64,000 bases of DNA, taken from positions 198,300-262,299 of the forward strand of contig DLJQ01000012.1 in assembly GCA_002484335.1 (NCBI GenBank), in the 5' to 3' direction. Below are positions 43,260 through 51,948 of the stretch, piece after piece; the first letter of the stretch is position 1, and each line of letters starts with the position of its first letter. Under the pieces are notes generated by a model. It saw only the letters and a list, made by a program, of their open reading frames with translations. It was not told where the DNA came from and did not search any database. The translations under genes were made by a program, and so were the position numbers. Source of the DNA: Flavobacteriales bacterium UBA7612 (GTDB taxonomy: Bacteria > Bacteroidota > Bacteroidia > Flavobacteriales > Weeksellaceae).

Positions 43260-43691
43260 ATGAAGATAACAACCATTTTTTGTTCAACGCTTTTTGCAGC
43301 ATTTGTAGCTGTGTCATGTTCAACCAACACAAATACAGCTAAGTTAAAACCTAGAACTGATGTATCAATTTCTAATCAAAATTGGTATTTAGTTACTGAT
43401 AGTGATGTTGTAAAAGGATTATATAATAAAGAAGTTTCTTTAATTATAAATGAAACTAATTCTACAGTCTCTGGTTTTTCTGGATGCAATAATTTTAATG
43501 CAACCCTATCTAAATCAAATGGAGCAATTAGTTTTGGAAATATATCTGAAACAAAAATGGCTTGTCCAAATCTTAAGGAAGAACAAGCGTTTTTATCAAT
43601 GCTTAAAAATGTTAATCGTTATGAAGTTATAGGAAATGAATTACATCTTTTCAAAGATAATATTCTACTACTTACTTTTAAAACAACATAA
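43260..43691 (+). CDS. META-domain (HslJ-like) lipoprotein
   Basis: A 143-residue exported lipoprotein. The signal peptide MKITTIFCSTLFAAFVAVSC ends in a lipobox whose Cys is residue 20. The META domain follows: NWYLV, then GFSGCNNFNATLS and ETKMACPNLKEEQAFLSMLK, with the conserved Cys pair. HslJ-like proteins are linked to heat or novobiocin resistance in E. coli; the role here is not known. It follows pheT by 13 bp and is closed by a terminator. Confidence 0.85.
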   Translation: MKITTIFCSTLFAAFVAVSCSTNTNTAKLKPRTDVSISNQNWYLVTDSDVVKGLYNKEVSLIINETNSTVSGFSGCNNFNATLSKSNGAISFGNISETKMACPNLKEEQAFLSMLKNVNRYEVIGNELHLFKDNILLLTFKTT

Positions 43692-43721
43692 ATTAAACTT
43701 AATTAAGTTTTAAAATTTAAA

Positions 43722-43757
43722 ATCCGAAGAAATAAAATTTCTTCGGATTTTTTTATA
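43722..43757 (+). terminator. Terminator after the META-domain gene
   Basis: AATCCGAAGAAAT pairs with ATTTCTTCGGATT, followed by a T run. Confidence 0.88.
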
Positions 43758-43763
43758 ATACAA

Positions 43764-43796
43764 TAAAAAAAACGGTTATCAAAAAGATAACCGTTC
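43764..43796 (-). terminator. Terminator of the NlpE-like gene
   Basis: AACGGTTATC (43772..43781) pairs with GATAACCGTT (43787..43796). On the minus strand the stem is followed by TTTTTT, about 40 bp beyond the stop codon. Confidence 0.85.
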
Positions 43797-43833
43797 CTAT
43801 TATTAAAACGATATATGATGAAAAATAATATGA

Positions 43834-44295
43834 TTATTTTTTCTTTAATACATATTTATCAGCTAATGCTCCAGTAATTTGCTTACCTTCTTGATCTAAT
43901 TGTACTAACTGGTTTTCTCCAACAATATAACTAGTACTTTCTCCGTCCTTAAATTTTATTATAATATCATTACCATCTGCAGACCAAGTGAATTTACCAG
44001 ATTCATCAGATTTATGATTTTTCCCTAAATATTCTGATGAAAATTTATAAGTTTCATCTTCATTTAAAAGTATTGTAGTTTTTATTCCTTCACAATCAGC
44101 ACAAGGTAAAACTCCTTCATAAGTTCCTTGCCAATCTACAGAAATTTTAGAATTATCACCAGTTGGAAGAGAATCATTTCTCTCTATAGAATCATTTGAA
44201 GAATGTTGAGAAATAGCTTCTTCTTTTTTACTTTCACAACTAGAAAAAGTGAATACAAATGCAGCTAATGGTAAAATAAAATATTTCATTTTCAT
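43834..44295 (-). CDS. NlpE-like copper-resistance lipoprotein
   Basis: A protein of about 153 residues from ATG 44295 (MKMKYFILPLAAFVFTFSSC); the in-frame start at 44337 would bury the signal peptide. The lipobox Cys is followed by a charged linker and an NlpE N-terminal domain: WQGTYEGVLPCADCEGI with the CxxC motif, then LNEDETYKF and a C-terminal GALADKYVLKKK. NlpE in E. coli senses surface contact and copper stress through Cpx; that pathway is not assumed here. It is monocistronic, divergent from lipA. Confidence 0.85.
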   Translation of the reverse strand: MKMKYFILPLAAFVFTFSSCESKKEEAISQHSSNDSIERNDSLPTGDNSKISVDWQGTYEGVLPCADCEGIKTTILLNEDETYKFSSEYLGKNHKSDESGKFTWSADGNDIIIKFKDGESTSYIVGENQLVQLDQEGKQITGALADKYVLKKK

Positions 44296-44427
44296 AAATT
44301 TATGATCTACTATTTTATATATCAATATACATACCAAACAATTAAAAAAGATTCATTTAAGAAAATAAATAAAATGATTTACTGCTATTAAAATAAATTG
44401 TAATTTAGCAAGTAGAAAAACTAGTAT

Positions 44428-45297
44428 ATGAGTGTTGAACTATTACCTGATGGAAGAGTAAAAAAACCCGAATGGTTACGAGTAAAGTTACCTACTGGGA
44501 AAAAACATAAAGAATTAAGAGGTTTAGTCGATAAATATAAGCTAAACACAATTTGCCAAAGTGGAAGCTGTCCAAACATGGGAGAATGTTGGGGAGAAGG
44601 TACTGCAACATTTATGATTCTTGGTAATGTTTGTACTCGCTCTTGTGGTTTTTGTGGTGTAAAAACTGGTCGCCCAGAACAAGTTGATTGGGCTGAACCA
44701 GAAAAAGTTGCTCGCTCTATTAAATTAATGAAAATAAAACATGCGGTTCTTACTTCTGTAGATCGTGATGATTTAAAAGATATGGGATCTATTATTTGGG
44801 CAGAAACAATACAAGCTGTTCGTAGAATAAGTCCTGGAACTACAATGGAAACTTTGATTCCTGATTTCCAAGGAATGGAAAAACATATTGACAGATTAGT
44901 AGAAGCAGCTCCAGAAGTTTTGTCTCACAACATGGAAACTGTTCGTCGTTTAACGAGAGAAGTTCGTATACAAGCTAAATACGACCGTTCTCTAGAAGTT
45001 TTACGTTATGCAAAAGAAGCAGGACAAAGACGTACAAAAACAGGAATTATGCTTGGTCTTGGAGAAACTGAAGACGAAGTTCTTGAAACGATACAAGATG
45101 TTGCAAATGCAAATGTAGATGTTATTACAATTGGTCAATATTTACAACCTACAAAAAAACATTTACCACTTAAAGAATTCATAACTCCAGAGCAATTTAA
45201 ATTATATGAAGATTTTGCTCGTGGTTTAGGATTTAGACATGTAGAATCAGGACCTTTGGTTCGTTCTTCTTATCATGCAGAAAAACATATTTTATAA
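44428..45297 (+). CDS. lipA: Lipoyl synthase
   Basis: A 289-residue radical-SAM enzyme that inserts sulfur into protein-bound octanoyl groups to make lipoyl cofactors for the oxo-acid dehydrogenases. The auxiliary cluster cysteines Cys43, Cys48 and Cys54 (CQSGSCPNMGEC) and the radical-SAM CxxxCxxC at Cys69, Cys73 and Cys76 (CTRSCGFC) are present. GLGETEDEV and the terminal RSSYHAEKH are also typical. The full length is standard. It is monocistronic with a terminator directly downstream. LipB is not in the window. Confidence 0.97.
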   Translation: MSVELLPDGRVKKPEWLRVKLPTGKKHKELRGLVDKYKLNTICQSGSCPNMGECWGEGTATFMILGNVCTRSCGFCGVKTGRPEQVDWAEPEKVARSIKLMKIKHAVLTSVDRDDLKDMGSIIWAETIQAVRRISPGTTMETLIPDFQGMEKHIDRLVEAAPEVLSHNMETVRRLTREVRIQAKYDRSLEVLRYAKEAGQRRTKTGIMLGLGETEDEVLETIQDVANANVDVITIGQYLQPTKKHLPLKEFITPEQFKLYEDFARGLGFRHVESGPLVRSSYHAEKHIL

Positions 45298-45313
45298 AAA
45301 ATATTATTAAAAC

Positions 45314-45346
45314 AAAAAGAGTTCTATTAAAATAGAACTCTTTTTT
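45314..45346. terminator. Bidirectional terminator between lipA and the hydrolase gene
   Basis: AAAAAGAGTTCTATT pairs with AATAGAACTCTTTTT across a 2-base loop. A/T runs on both sides serve lipA (+) and the minus-strand hydrolase. Confidence 0.88.
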
Positions 45347-45366
45347 TATGAACAAACAAAAGATAA

Positions 45367-46113
45367 TTAATTTACGTCATTCAACCATTCATTTAGATCG
45401 GTTAACATTTGGTTATTAATTGTATGTACTTCTGTGTATTGATGAAAAATAGGTTTCAAATCTTTCGATTTTAGGTAATCTACAGCATCCAAAGCAAAAT
45501 CAAATTTAAGCACAGGATCTTGCGTTCCATGAGAAATAAAGAAATTCAATTTTTGTAAACGCTCATTTGAAGCTACTAAAGGTTTTACTTCTGGTAACAA
45601 ACGACCACTAAGAATTGCTGCTCCTTTTACTTTCTCTGGATCGGTCAAAGCAACACTATAACTCATAATTCCTCCTTGACTAAAACCTACCAAATAAACT
45701 TCATCTGCATCAAAATCTTCTACTTTTTTTAAGTCATCAATAAATTTAATTATTGTTTTCCTAGCATTTTCTGCTTGCTCTTCATTTATAGAAGGTCCAT
45801 TTTCAGTAAACTGAACTTGAAACCAAGCATAACTCCCCTGCCCTAATGTCAAAGGTCCTCTAGCAGAAACTACTAAAAAATTATCTGGTAAAGAATCAGC
45901 TAACGAAAACATATTTCTTTCGTTACTTCCTACACCATGTAACAATATAATCAATGGTGTTTTGGCTGTTTTTACTTTTGGTTTTCTTACCAAATATTCT
46001 AAATCTGTTTTTATTATATTTTCCATTTTTTCTTTTTTATTCTTCTTAATTACAAATGCCGAGAAAACTATCATCAATCCAAAGATTGATAGACAAATTA
46101 ATTTTCCTCTCAC
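45367..46113 (-). CDS. Alpha/beta hydrolase (carboxylesterase / YpfH-like)
   Basis: A 248-residue serine hydrolase. An N-terminal hydrophobic segment (LICLSIFGLMIVFSAFVI) anchors or exports it. The fold shows the oxyanion motif LLHGVGSN, the nucleophile elbow GFSQGG and a late HGTQDPV (Asp) with His in YTEVHTIN. The similarity is to phospholipase/carboxylesterase family members such as YpfH. It overlaps the upstream dioxygenase gene by 4 bp (46110..46113), so the two are co-translated. This suggests a hydrolytic step in the same stress or aromatic-compound response. Confidence 0.8.
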   Translation of the reverse strand: MRGKLICLSIFGLMIVFSAFVIKKNKKEKMENIIKTDLEYLVRKPKVKTAKTPLIILLHGVGSNERNMFSLADSLPDNFLVVSARGPLTLGQGSYAWFQVQFTENGPSINEEQAENARKTIIKFIDDLKKVEDFDADEVYLVGFSQGGIMSYSVALTDPEKVKGAAILSGRLLPEVKPLVASNERLQKLNFFISHGTQDPVLKFDFALDAVDYLKSKDLKPIFHQYTEVHTINNQMLTDLNEWLNDVN

Positions 46114-47000
46114 GCCTTGTCTATTTTTACAGAAAGCATATTCAACGAACCAGCAACAATTCCATCATTAAATATAGTTGCAACCTCATCTTTCTCTTGT
46201 AATCCCAATGTATACATTAGCGGCATATAATGTTCTGGTGTTGGTATAGACATTTGGAATTCTATTCCTTGTTTGTCATAAGCTATCAAATCCTTATGAT
46301 TTCCATCAACAATAAGACTTTTCATTTTTTCATTTGCTACATGTGCCCAATCATAGGCATAACCTATCTGATTCATCTTATCCCAAGCAGCTTTTCTTAA
46401 ATTATGAATTGTATTTCCACTTCCTACTATTAGAACTCCTTTTCTACGTAATGCTGCCAATTCTCGTCCCAATGCATAATGATATTCTGGTCCTTTTGTA
46501 TAATCTATACTCATTTCTACAATAGGAATATCAGCATTAGGAAATAAAAATTTTACAACTGTCCAACAACCATGATCCAATCCCCAATCATTTGTAATTC
46601 CAACTTCTGTAGATTGAATTATTTTATTCGTTTCTTTTGCTAATTCAGGGCTTCCAGGTGCTGGATATTGCACATCGAATAATGCTTGTGGAAAACCACC
46701 AAAATCATGTATCGTTTCTGGATGTTGCATTCCTGTTACAAATGTTCCTTTTGTCTCCCAATGGGCAGATATACAAAGTATAGCTCTAGGTTTTGGAAGT
46801 GTTTTTGCAATTTCCTGAAAACCTTTCGTAAAAATATTATCATCAAGAGCATTCATTGGATTACCATGTCCCAAAAACAGAACAGGCATTCTTTCTGTAG
46901 CACCAAAATTGTCCGTAACTTGGTGTAGCGCATTTAGCTTAGAAGCAGCTGCACCTAAAGGTAATAAAGCCATAGTTTTTAAAAAATCCTTTCTATTCAT
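46110..47000 (-). CDS. ygiD: DODA-type extradiol aromatic ring-opening dioxygenase (YgiD-like)
   Basis: A 296-residue enzyme of the 4,5-DOPA-extradiol dioxygenase family (class III LigB-like fold). Metal and catalytic His contexts are visible in FLGHGNPMNAL, ISAHWETKG, LDHGCW and GSGNTIHNLR. An N-terminal RKDFLKTMALLPLGAAAS looks like a Tat-type or other export signal, which is unusual for cytoplasmic YgiD. It heads a two-gene operon with the hydrolase (4-bp overlap). Its upstream region contains one of two 36-bp elements shared with the SnoaL-like gene, pointing to regulation by the neighbouring AraC protein. Confidence 0.88.
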   Translation of the reverse strand: MNRKDFLKTMALLPLGAAASKLNALHQVTDNFGATERMPVLFLGHGNPMNALDDNIFTKGFQEIAKTLPKPRAILCISAHWETKGTFVTGMQHPETIHDFGGFPQALFDVQYPAPGSPELAKETNKIIQSTEVGITNDWGLDHGCWTVVKFLFPNADIPIVEMSIDYTKGPEYHYALGRELAALRRKGVLIVGSGNTIHNLRKAAWDKMNQIGYAYDWAHVANEKMKSLIVDGNHKDLIAYDKQGIEFQMSIPTPEHYMPLMYTLGLQEKDEVATIFNDGIVAGSLNMLSVKIDKA

Positions 47001-47046
47001 TTTGTTATTCTGTACTACAAATTTCTATAAAAATGGCATCTAGCTG

Positions 47047-47082
47047 GTAAAGCTATTTGGAAAAACTGTTGTGTTTTTAGGA
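47047..47082 (-). promoter_or_regulatory. 36-bp shared promoter element, copy upstream of the dioxygenase gene
   Basis: GTAAAGCTATTTGGAAAAAC continued by TGTTGTGTTTTTAGGA. An identical copy with one base changed lies at 47767..47802. Both precede genes of the same cluster at a comparable distance (about 45-55 bp), so they are probable binding sites of the AraC regulator. Confidence 0.65.
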
Positions 47083-47090
47083 AAAATAAA

Positions 47091-47121
47091 AAAGACCAGT
47101 AGTTGTACTACTGGTCTTTTT
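47091..47121 (-). terminator. Terminator of the SnoaL-like gene
   Basis: AGACCAGTAG pairs with CTACTGGTCT. On the minus strand it is followed by TTTTTTATTTTT. Confidence 0.82.
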
Positions 47122-47138
47122 AAACAACTAATATGTTC

Positions 47139-47711
47139 TTATTTACTTCCCATTATTTGGTCCATATAACTTTTGTTATCCCAGAAAAGATATTCTTCTG
47201 TCATTACTCCATCTTTCCAAATACCTATTGTCGCCATTGGCAATTTAAATTTTTTACCAGTAGGTTGTATAAATTTTCCGTCTCCTATAGGCATTGGCTC
47301 TGTAAAAGTTCCTAACATATATCCCATAACAGCAGTTATATTTCCATCTCCTATTTTTATAGGATGCTCTTCTATTCTAGTATCTGGTGCATATACAAAC
47401 ATAGCATCTAATGTTTTTATATGTTGATCCAAACCAACTTCTGTATGTCCATCAGGGAAATGAACCTTAATATCTTTGGCATGACTTTCATGTAATCGTT
47501 TCCAATCTCTATTACTAAAAACCACAAAATCCAATGTATCAAATTTTTCTAAATTCGAGCTTATTATAGCATTAGCAGCTGTTAATTGTTTTATTTCTTC
47601 CAATGCCTTTTTTCCTTCTTCATCATTTTTATGTTGTGTACAAGAAGTAAAACCAAAAAATGCAATTAAAGCAGTAGTAACGAATACGTTTTTCAAAATA
47701 GTTTTTTTCAT
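47139..47711 (-). CDS. SnoaL-like (ester cyclase) lipoprotein
   Basis: About 190 residues from ATG 47711 (MKKTILKNVFVTTALIAFFGFTSC); an upstream start at 47756 adds a non-signal extension. The lipobox Cys is near residue 24. The mature part is a SnoaL/NTF2-like fold: FSNRDWKRLHESHAKDI, HFPDGHTEVGLDQHIKTLDAMF, and GIWKDGVMTEEYLFWDNKSYM. Such proteins can be cyclases or small-molecule hydrolases. A 36-bp promoter element shared with the dioxygenase gene lies upstream, suggesting joint regulation. Confidence 0.8.
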   Translation of the reverse strand: MKKTILKNVFVTTALIAFFGFTSCTQHKNDEEGKKALEEIKQLTAANAIISSNLEKFDTLDFVVFSNRDWKRLHESHAKDIKVHFPDGHTEVGLDQHIKTLDAMFVYAPDTRIEEHPIKIGDGNITAVMGYMLGTFTEPMPIGDGKFIQPTGKKFKLPMATIGIWKDGVMTEEYLFWDNKSYMDQIMGSK

Positions 47712-47766
47712 AACAAATGTTCTTTTAAATTGATAGTACAAATGTCTATAAAACAATACCTAACAA

Positions 47767-47802
47767 GTAAAGCTATTTGGAAAAACTGTTGTGCTTTTAG
47801 GA
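47767..47802 (-). promoter_or_regulatory. 36-bp shared promoter element, copy upstream of the SnoaL-like gene
   Basis: It is identical to 47047..47082 except for C in place of T at one position (47794), exactly 720 bp away. It sits between the AraC regulator stop and the SnoaL-like gene start. Flanking TCTATAAAA is also shared. Confidence 0.65.
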
Positions 47803-47809
47803 AGTATAT

Positions 47810-48655
47810 TTATTTTGACTGAATTACTTGCTCCATCTCTTTTCTAAATTCGGATGGAGTTATACCAGACTTTCTTTTAAAAGAATGTGTAAAATAAGTT
47901 TTTTCATTATAACCAAGTTCAAAACCAATTTCAGCAATTGTTAAATCAGTTGTTACTAACAAATTTTTTGCTTCAGTCAATTTTCTTGTTTCTATAATTT
48001 CAGAAACACTTTGATGTAATATTTTCTGACAAATATTATTCAAATTTCTCGAAGTCATGAACAGTTTTTCTGCATAAAAATTCACATCTCTTGCCTCTTT
48101 ATAATGAATCTCCAATAACTTCAAAAAACTACGAAACGTATTCCCATTTATTTTATTCGTTTCATCATTATTCAAATTTTGTTTATTACGTTCAGACTGT
48201 ATCATCGTAAACAAAGCATTCAGCAAATCACTAATTACCGAAAAATCCGGAACAGCCTGTAAATATTCATCTTGCATCATTTCACAAATCACATTCAATC
48301 TATCAAAACACAAAGAATTTGGCATTGTAAAACTTGCATTCTCATGAAAAGAAGAATACAAACGAAACGTTGTCTCCGCAATAAACTCACTTCTAAATCG
48401 TATTGCCCAAATATCACATTCATTATCCTTTGGTAACGGTCTTACACGATGTGTTTTTCCCTGTGTAACGAAACTAATAAATGGCGCTTGCAGAATCTGA
48501 GATTTAAAATCTATAAAATGTTCCAATTCCCCTTTATTCCCTATCAATAATTCTTCAAAGTCATGTTGATGAGGTTCATTTATTTGTTCAGCAATTTTAT
48601 TAGATTCGTGAATATCTATTTTAAAAATTTTGAAAATATCCTGCATAAAAGTCAA
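47810..48655 (-). CDS. AraC-family transcriptional regulator
   Basis: A 281-residue regulator. The N-terminal cupin-like sensor (HQHDFEELLIGNKGELEHFID) is followed by a helical linker and a C-terminal double HTH (TIAEIGFELGYNEKTYFTHSFKRKSGITPSEFRKEM). It is located immediately upstream, on the same strand, of the SnoaL-like, dioxygenase and hydrolase genes, whose promoters carry the repeated 36-bp element. It is the likely regulator of that group. Met1 and Met4 are both possible starts. Effector unknown. Confidence 0.88.
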   Translation of the reverse strand: MTFMQDIFKIFKIDIHESNKIAEQINEPHQHDFEELLIGNKGELEHFIDFKSQILQAPFISFVTQGKTHRVRPLPKDNECDIWAIRFRSEFIAETTFRLYSSFHENASFTMPNSLCFDRLNVICEMMQDEYLQAVPDFSVISDLLNALFTMIQSERNKQNLNNDETNKINGNTFRSFLKLLEIHYKEARDVNFYAEKLFMTSRNLNNICQKILHQSVSEIIETRKLTEAKNLLVTTDLTIAEIGFELGYNEKTYFTHSFKRKSGITPSEFRKEMEQVIQSK

Positions 48656-48689
48656 TTATTATTTATTAGGAAAATACAATTTTGGGCGT

Positions 48690-48772
48690 TCCCTTAGGGC
48701 GGGCTTTTCGTTGCAATCTTTTTCTAAGGAAAAAGGATTTTCACTAGAATCCCTAACGCAATTACAGAATTT
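48690..48772 (-). repeat. Flavobacterial palindromic repeat, copy 2 (short)
   Basis: GGGCGTTCCCTTAGGGCGGG leads to CTTTTCGTTGCAATC and then to AAGGATTTTCACTAGAATCC. It is a shortened, inverted relative of the element at 34390. Confidence 0.6.
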
Positions 48773-48823
48773 AAAAGTAAGGAATAATATTTTTTTATTT
48801 TCTAAAACATTAGAATAAGATAT

Positions 48824-49075
48824 TTAAAACAATCTAAAACCCATTTCTATCATTTTATAATAACAAAATGTTAGTGTAAAATACCATAACAATATAATTA
48901 AAAATAAAATATTCCTTTTATTGAAAATTAAGTACAATAAATCTATAAACTGAATTAAAATTAATACAATTATAAAAGCAAATAAACCATCTTGCTTTGA
49001 AAAAATCAAAAACAAAAGAAAACTTATTATTAATGATAAAAATAATCTAATTACTATCTGCCATTTTAACTTCAA
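48824..49075 (-). CDS. Small membrane protein of unknown function
   Basis: An 83-residue protein made of three predicted transmembrane helices (VIRLFLSLIISFLLFLIF; AFIIVLILIQFIDLLYLIF; ILFLIILLWYFTLTFCYYK) with short charged connectors. I recognise no family. The start MKLKWQ has a positive-inside charge pattern consistent with a real integral membrane protein. It stands alone between the AraC cluster and a repeat-rich intergenic stretch. Confidence 0.5.
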   Translation of the reverse strand: MKLKWQIVIRLFLSLIISFLLFLIFSKQDGLFAFIIVLILIQFIDLLYLIFNKRNILFLIILLWYFTLTFCYYKMIEMGFRLF

Positions 49076-49230
49076 AATCTTATATTTTTAAAAATCTATA
49101 TTAATTGATACTAAAATATAAATACTTTATTATTTAGTATATAAAACTCTTATCGAATTTCATTCGAAATTATAGATTCTATTTTCTATTAAATCAAGTG
49201 CTTTTCTTAGTAAATTCTAAGTTGAATCGT

Positions 49231-49440
49231 TATGTCATGTTGAGCCTGTCGAAACATAAATTCTTTAGAAATTTCATTTCAATAATTAAAATTATTCGAC
49301 AGGCTTTGAATGACAAATTCTCCAATAAAATATTGATGTATAATAATTTATTTTGTGTTATGTCATGTTGAGCTCGTCGAAACATATTCTTTAAAAATTT
49401 TATTTAAATAATTAAGATTCTTCGACAGGCTCTGAATGAT
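49231..49440. repeat. Two tandem inverted-repeat elements with GTCATGTTGAG start
   Basis: Each copy (49231..49316 and 49359..49440) starts TGTCATGTTGAGC, has GTCGAAACAT, and ends in TTCGACAGGC followed by CTGAATGA or TTGAATGA, so the ends form a hairpin. The two copies are about 130 bp apart. This is a common flavobacterial intergenic repeat type. Confidence 0.7.
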
Positions 49441-49483
49441 AAAATTTTAAATAGAAGAATAATGATATTAAAGTTTCATTATC

Positions 49484-49605
49484 TGTTTCGCAAAAGCGAC
49501 TGAAGTGAAAATCCTCTTTTGATTGGCCATTGCATTTCGACTTCGCTTAATGAACAATCAAAAAAGATTAGGAACATTAAAGCGCGGCTTGAAAGGTTTG
49601 CCCTA
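49484..49605 (+). repeat. Flavobacterial palindromic repeat, copy 3
   Basis: GCAAAAGCGACTGAAGTG, then CTCTTTTGATTGGCC and AACAATCAAAAAAGATTAGG, ending TTTGCCC. The same layout as the element at 34390, but diverged. Confidence 0.65.
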
Positions 49606-49661
49606 ATAAATAATAGATATTAAATAAAATGTATTATTTTTAAAACAATAAACAATTTAAT

Positions 49662-50426
49662 ATGAATAAGATTTTTACATTTTTAATTATGTTACTCTCT
49701 ATACATTTGTCTGCTCAGTTCTATGAGATAACATACGAAACCCAAGTACAGACTCATTACACTGCAAAGGGGTTGAAATGGTTCGAAGAATGGGAAGAAG
49801 ACCCTAAAGACAGACAAGAATTGATTGAATTAAATAAAAATCCTCCGAAAGAAGTTTTTGAATTTTTATACAGTGATCATCTTAGTAAAACTAGTTATAT
49901 TCAAAAAGTAAGAAATTCGCAAAATGATCAAACATTTTTTATAACTAAAACTCCAATTGGTATTTTTGGTACTACAAATGATTATGCTAATAATGAATTT
50001 TCTTACAATATGGATGTGTATGGAAAAAATTATCTTGTGAAAGGTGACTTAATTGAACTTGAGATAAAAGAAACTGGTAATAAAAAAGAAATTTTAAATT
50101 TACCAGTTATTGAAGCTACTGCAAAAGTAAATAATATAGATTTTATTATTTGGTATACGACTGCTATTCCGTACCATTTTTCTCCTGATATATATTATAC
50201 TAAAAAAGGATTTATTTTAGAAATGCATTATAAGAAATCAGATGATGAATCAGAAATTATTAACTCTTGGATTGCTACAAATAAAAAAGAAATAAAGAAA
50301 TCTTCTAAAATTAATTTATCAACAAAAGGAACTCTTATAAATAGTAATCAAGTAGATGCAATTTGGGATGAAGCAAATAATAAAAGAAATGAAATGTTTA
50401 ACAATGATGGAATTGATAAAAAATAG
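49662..50426 (+). CDS. GLPGLI-family-like secreted protein
   Basis: A 254-residue exported protein. The signal peptide is KIFTFLIMLLSIHLSAQF. The mature part begins with the YEITYE strand common in GLPGLI proteins. Further on, DFIIWYTTAIPYHFSPDIYYTKKGFILEMHYK corresponds to the family's WYT..IP...GP....GLPGLIL core, but the GLPGLI hexapeptide itself is replaced. Function is unknown; the family is restricted largely to Bacteroidetes. It ends with a terminator just before cinA. Confidence 0.7.
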   Translation: MNKIFTFLIMLLSIHLSAQFYEITYETQVQTHYTAKGLKWFEEWEEDPKDRQELIELNKNPPKEVFEFLYSDHLSKTSYIQKVRNSQNDQTFFITKTPIGIFGTTNDYANNEFSYNMDVYGKNYLVKGDLIELEIKETGNKKEILNLPVIEATAKVNNIDFIIWYTTAIPYHFSPDIYYTKKGFILEMHYKKSDDESEIINSWIATNKKEIKKSSKINLSTKGTLINSNQVDAIWDEANNKRNEMFNNDGIDKK

Positions 50427-50448
50427 ATTTTATACAACAGTTGAATAG

Positions 50449-50479
50449 AAAACTTACTAACTTCGAGTAAGTTTTTTTT
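50449..50479 (+). terminator. Terminator between the GLPGLI-like gene and cinA
   Basis: AAAACTTACT pairs with AGTAAGTTTT followed by further T residues. It ends 3 bp before the cinA start, so cinA must be transcribed from within or upstream of this hairpin. Confidence 0.75.
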
Positions 50480-50481
50480 AT

Positions 50482-51735
50482 ATGAAAATTAAAGCAACAT
50501 TACTCACAATAGGAGATGAAATACTGATAGGGCAAATTGTTGATACAAATTCAGCATTTATTGCTCAGCAACTAAATAAAATAGGAATTGAAGTTGAAGA
50601 AATTCTATCGGTACAGGATGAAATGAGCCATATTATTGAGGCTTTTGAACGTGGTTTAGAGAAATCTAACATTGTTATTGTAACTGGTGGTCTAGGTCCA
50701 ACAAAAGATGATAAAACAAAAGCTGCTTTATGCAAGTTCCTTAACTGCGATTTGGTTGTAGAAGAAAAGGTTTTAGATAATATTTATCAATTACTTATTC
50801 AGCGTGGTTATAAAAGAGAGCTAAATAACTTGAATAGAAACCAAGCTCTTATTCCTGAGAAATCTTCTTTTATACAAAACATTTATGGAACAGCTCCTTG
50901 TCTTTGGACTACAGTTGAAGATAAGGTTATTGTAAATATGCCTGGCGTTCCTTATGAAATGAAAGGAATAATGATAGATGAAATAATTCCTCGTCTAAAA
51001 AATCAATTTGATGCTGAAACTATTGTTCATAGAGATATCCTAATAAATGGGATTCCCGAAAGTGACCTTGCTATTTTGGTTGAAGATTGGGAAAATGAAT
51101 TACCCGAATTTATTCATTTAGCTTATTTACCAAGTCGTTCTTCTATCGATTTAAGATTTTCTGCTACTGGTAACGATGAATCTTTTCTGAAAAATGCTAT
51201 ACAAGAGCAAATAGAACGTTTTAAATTGATTGCTGGTGAATTTGTAGTTTCTGATAATTCTGGTAAAGCACAACAGGTTTTAGGTGATGTACTACAACAA
51301 AAAAAATTAACTATTGCTACTGCCGAAAGTTGTACTGGTGGAAATATTGCTACATTAATCACTTCTATATCTGGAAGTTCTAATTGTTTTTCTGGAAGTG
51401 TTGTTGCTTATGCAACCAATGTAAAAACGTCTGTATTGAATGTAAATGAAAAAGATATAGAAGAATTTACGGTGGTTTCGGAGCAAGTTTCGGAGCAAAT
51501 GGCAAAAGGTGTTCGTAAACTACTGAATACTGACATTGCTATTTCTACAACTGGCGTTGCTGGTCCAAACAAAGGTGAGGACGGGAAAGATGTTGGTACT
51601 GCTTGGGTTTCTGTAACGAACGGAGAAAGAACTGTAAGTAAGCATTATTTATATCCTTATTTGGATAGAGAGGATTTTATAAAAGTTGTTTCGAATAATG
51701 CTCTTAATTTGGCGATTCAATTTGTAAAAGAATAA
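50482..51735 (+). CDS. cinA: CinA-family protein (nicotinamide-nucleotide amidase)
   Basis: A 417-residue two-domain protein. The N-terminal MoaB/MogA-like domain has TIGDEILIGQIVDTN and VTGGLGPTKDD. The C-terminal PncC amidase domain has the catalytic context TAESCTGGNIA and TTGVAGPNKG. It deamidates NMN in pyridine nucleotide recycling; the gene was first described as competence/damage inducible. The length and motif spacing are normal. A 40-bp perfect palindrome follows the gene. Confidence 0.93.
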   Translation: MKIKATLLTIGDEILIGQIVDTNSAFIAQQLNKIGIEVEEILSVQDEMSHIIEAFERGLEKSNIVIVTGGLGPTKDDKTKAALCKFLNCDLVVEEKVLDNIYQLLIQRGYKRELNNLNRNQALIPEKSSFIQNIYGTAPCLWTTVEDKVIVNMPGVPYEMKGIMIDEIIPRLKNQFDAETIVHRDILINGIPESDLAILVEDWENELPEFIHLAYLPSRSSIDLRFSATGNDESFLKNAIQEQIERFKLIAGEFVVSDNSGKAQQVLGDVLQQKKLTIATAESCTGGNIATLITSISGSSNCFSGSVVAYATNVKTSVLNVNEKDIEEFTVVSEQVSEQMAKGVRKLLNTDIAISTTGVAGPNKGEDGKDVGTAWVSVTNGERTVSKHYLYPYLDREDFIKVVSNNALNLAIQFVKE

Positions 51736-51770
51736 GTTTTTCTTTTTGTAATTTACCTGTACAAAATATA

Positions 51771-51810
51771 TAAATCTATCTAAACAACTATAGTTGTTTA
51801 GATAGATTTA
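51771..51810. terminator. Perfect 40-bp palindrome after cinA
   Basis: TAAATCTATCTAAACAACTA (51771..51790) is followed immediately by its exact reverse complement. No strong T tract follows, so termination is likely but not certain. Confidence 0.55.
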
Positions 51811-51948
51811 TTAATTAAACGATTCAGCTTATAATATTATTTAAAATAGCCAAATTTAAACGTAATATTTACTCAATATAATTTATTGATAAATTACTCA
51901 AGATTGAGAAATTGAACTTAAATTTGTTGTAGATTATCTATAATAAAC

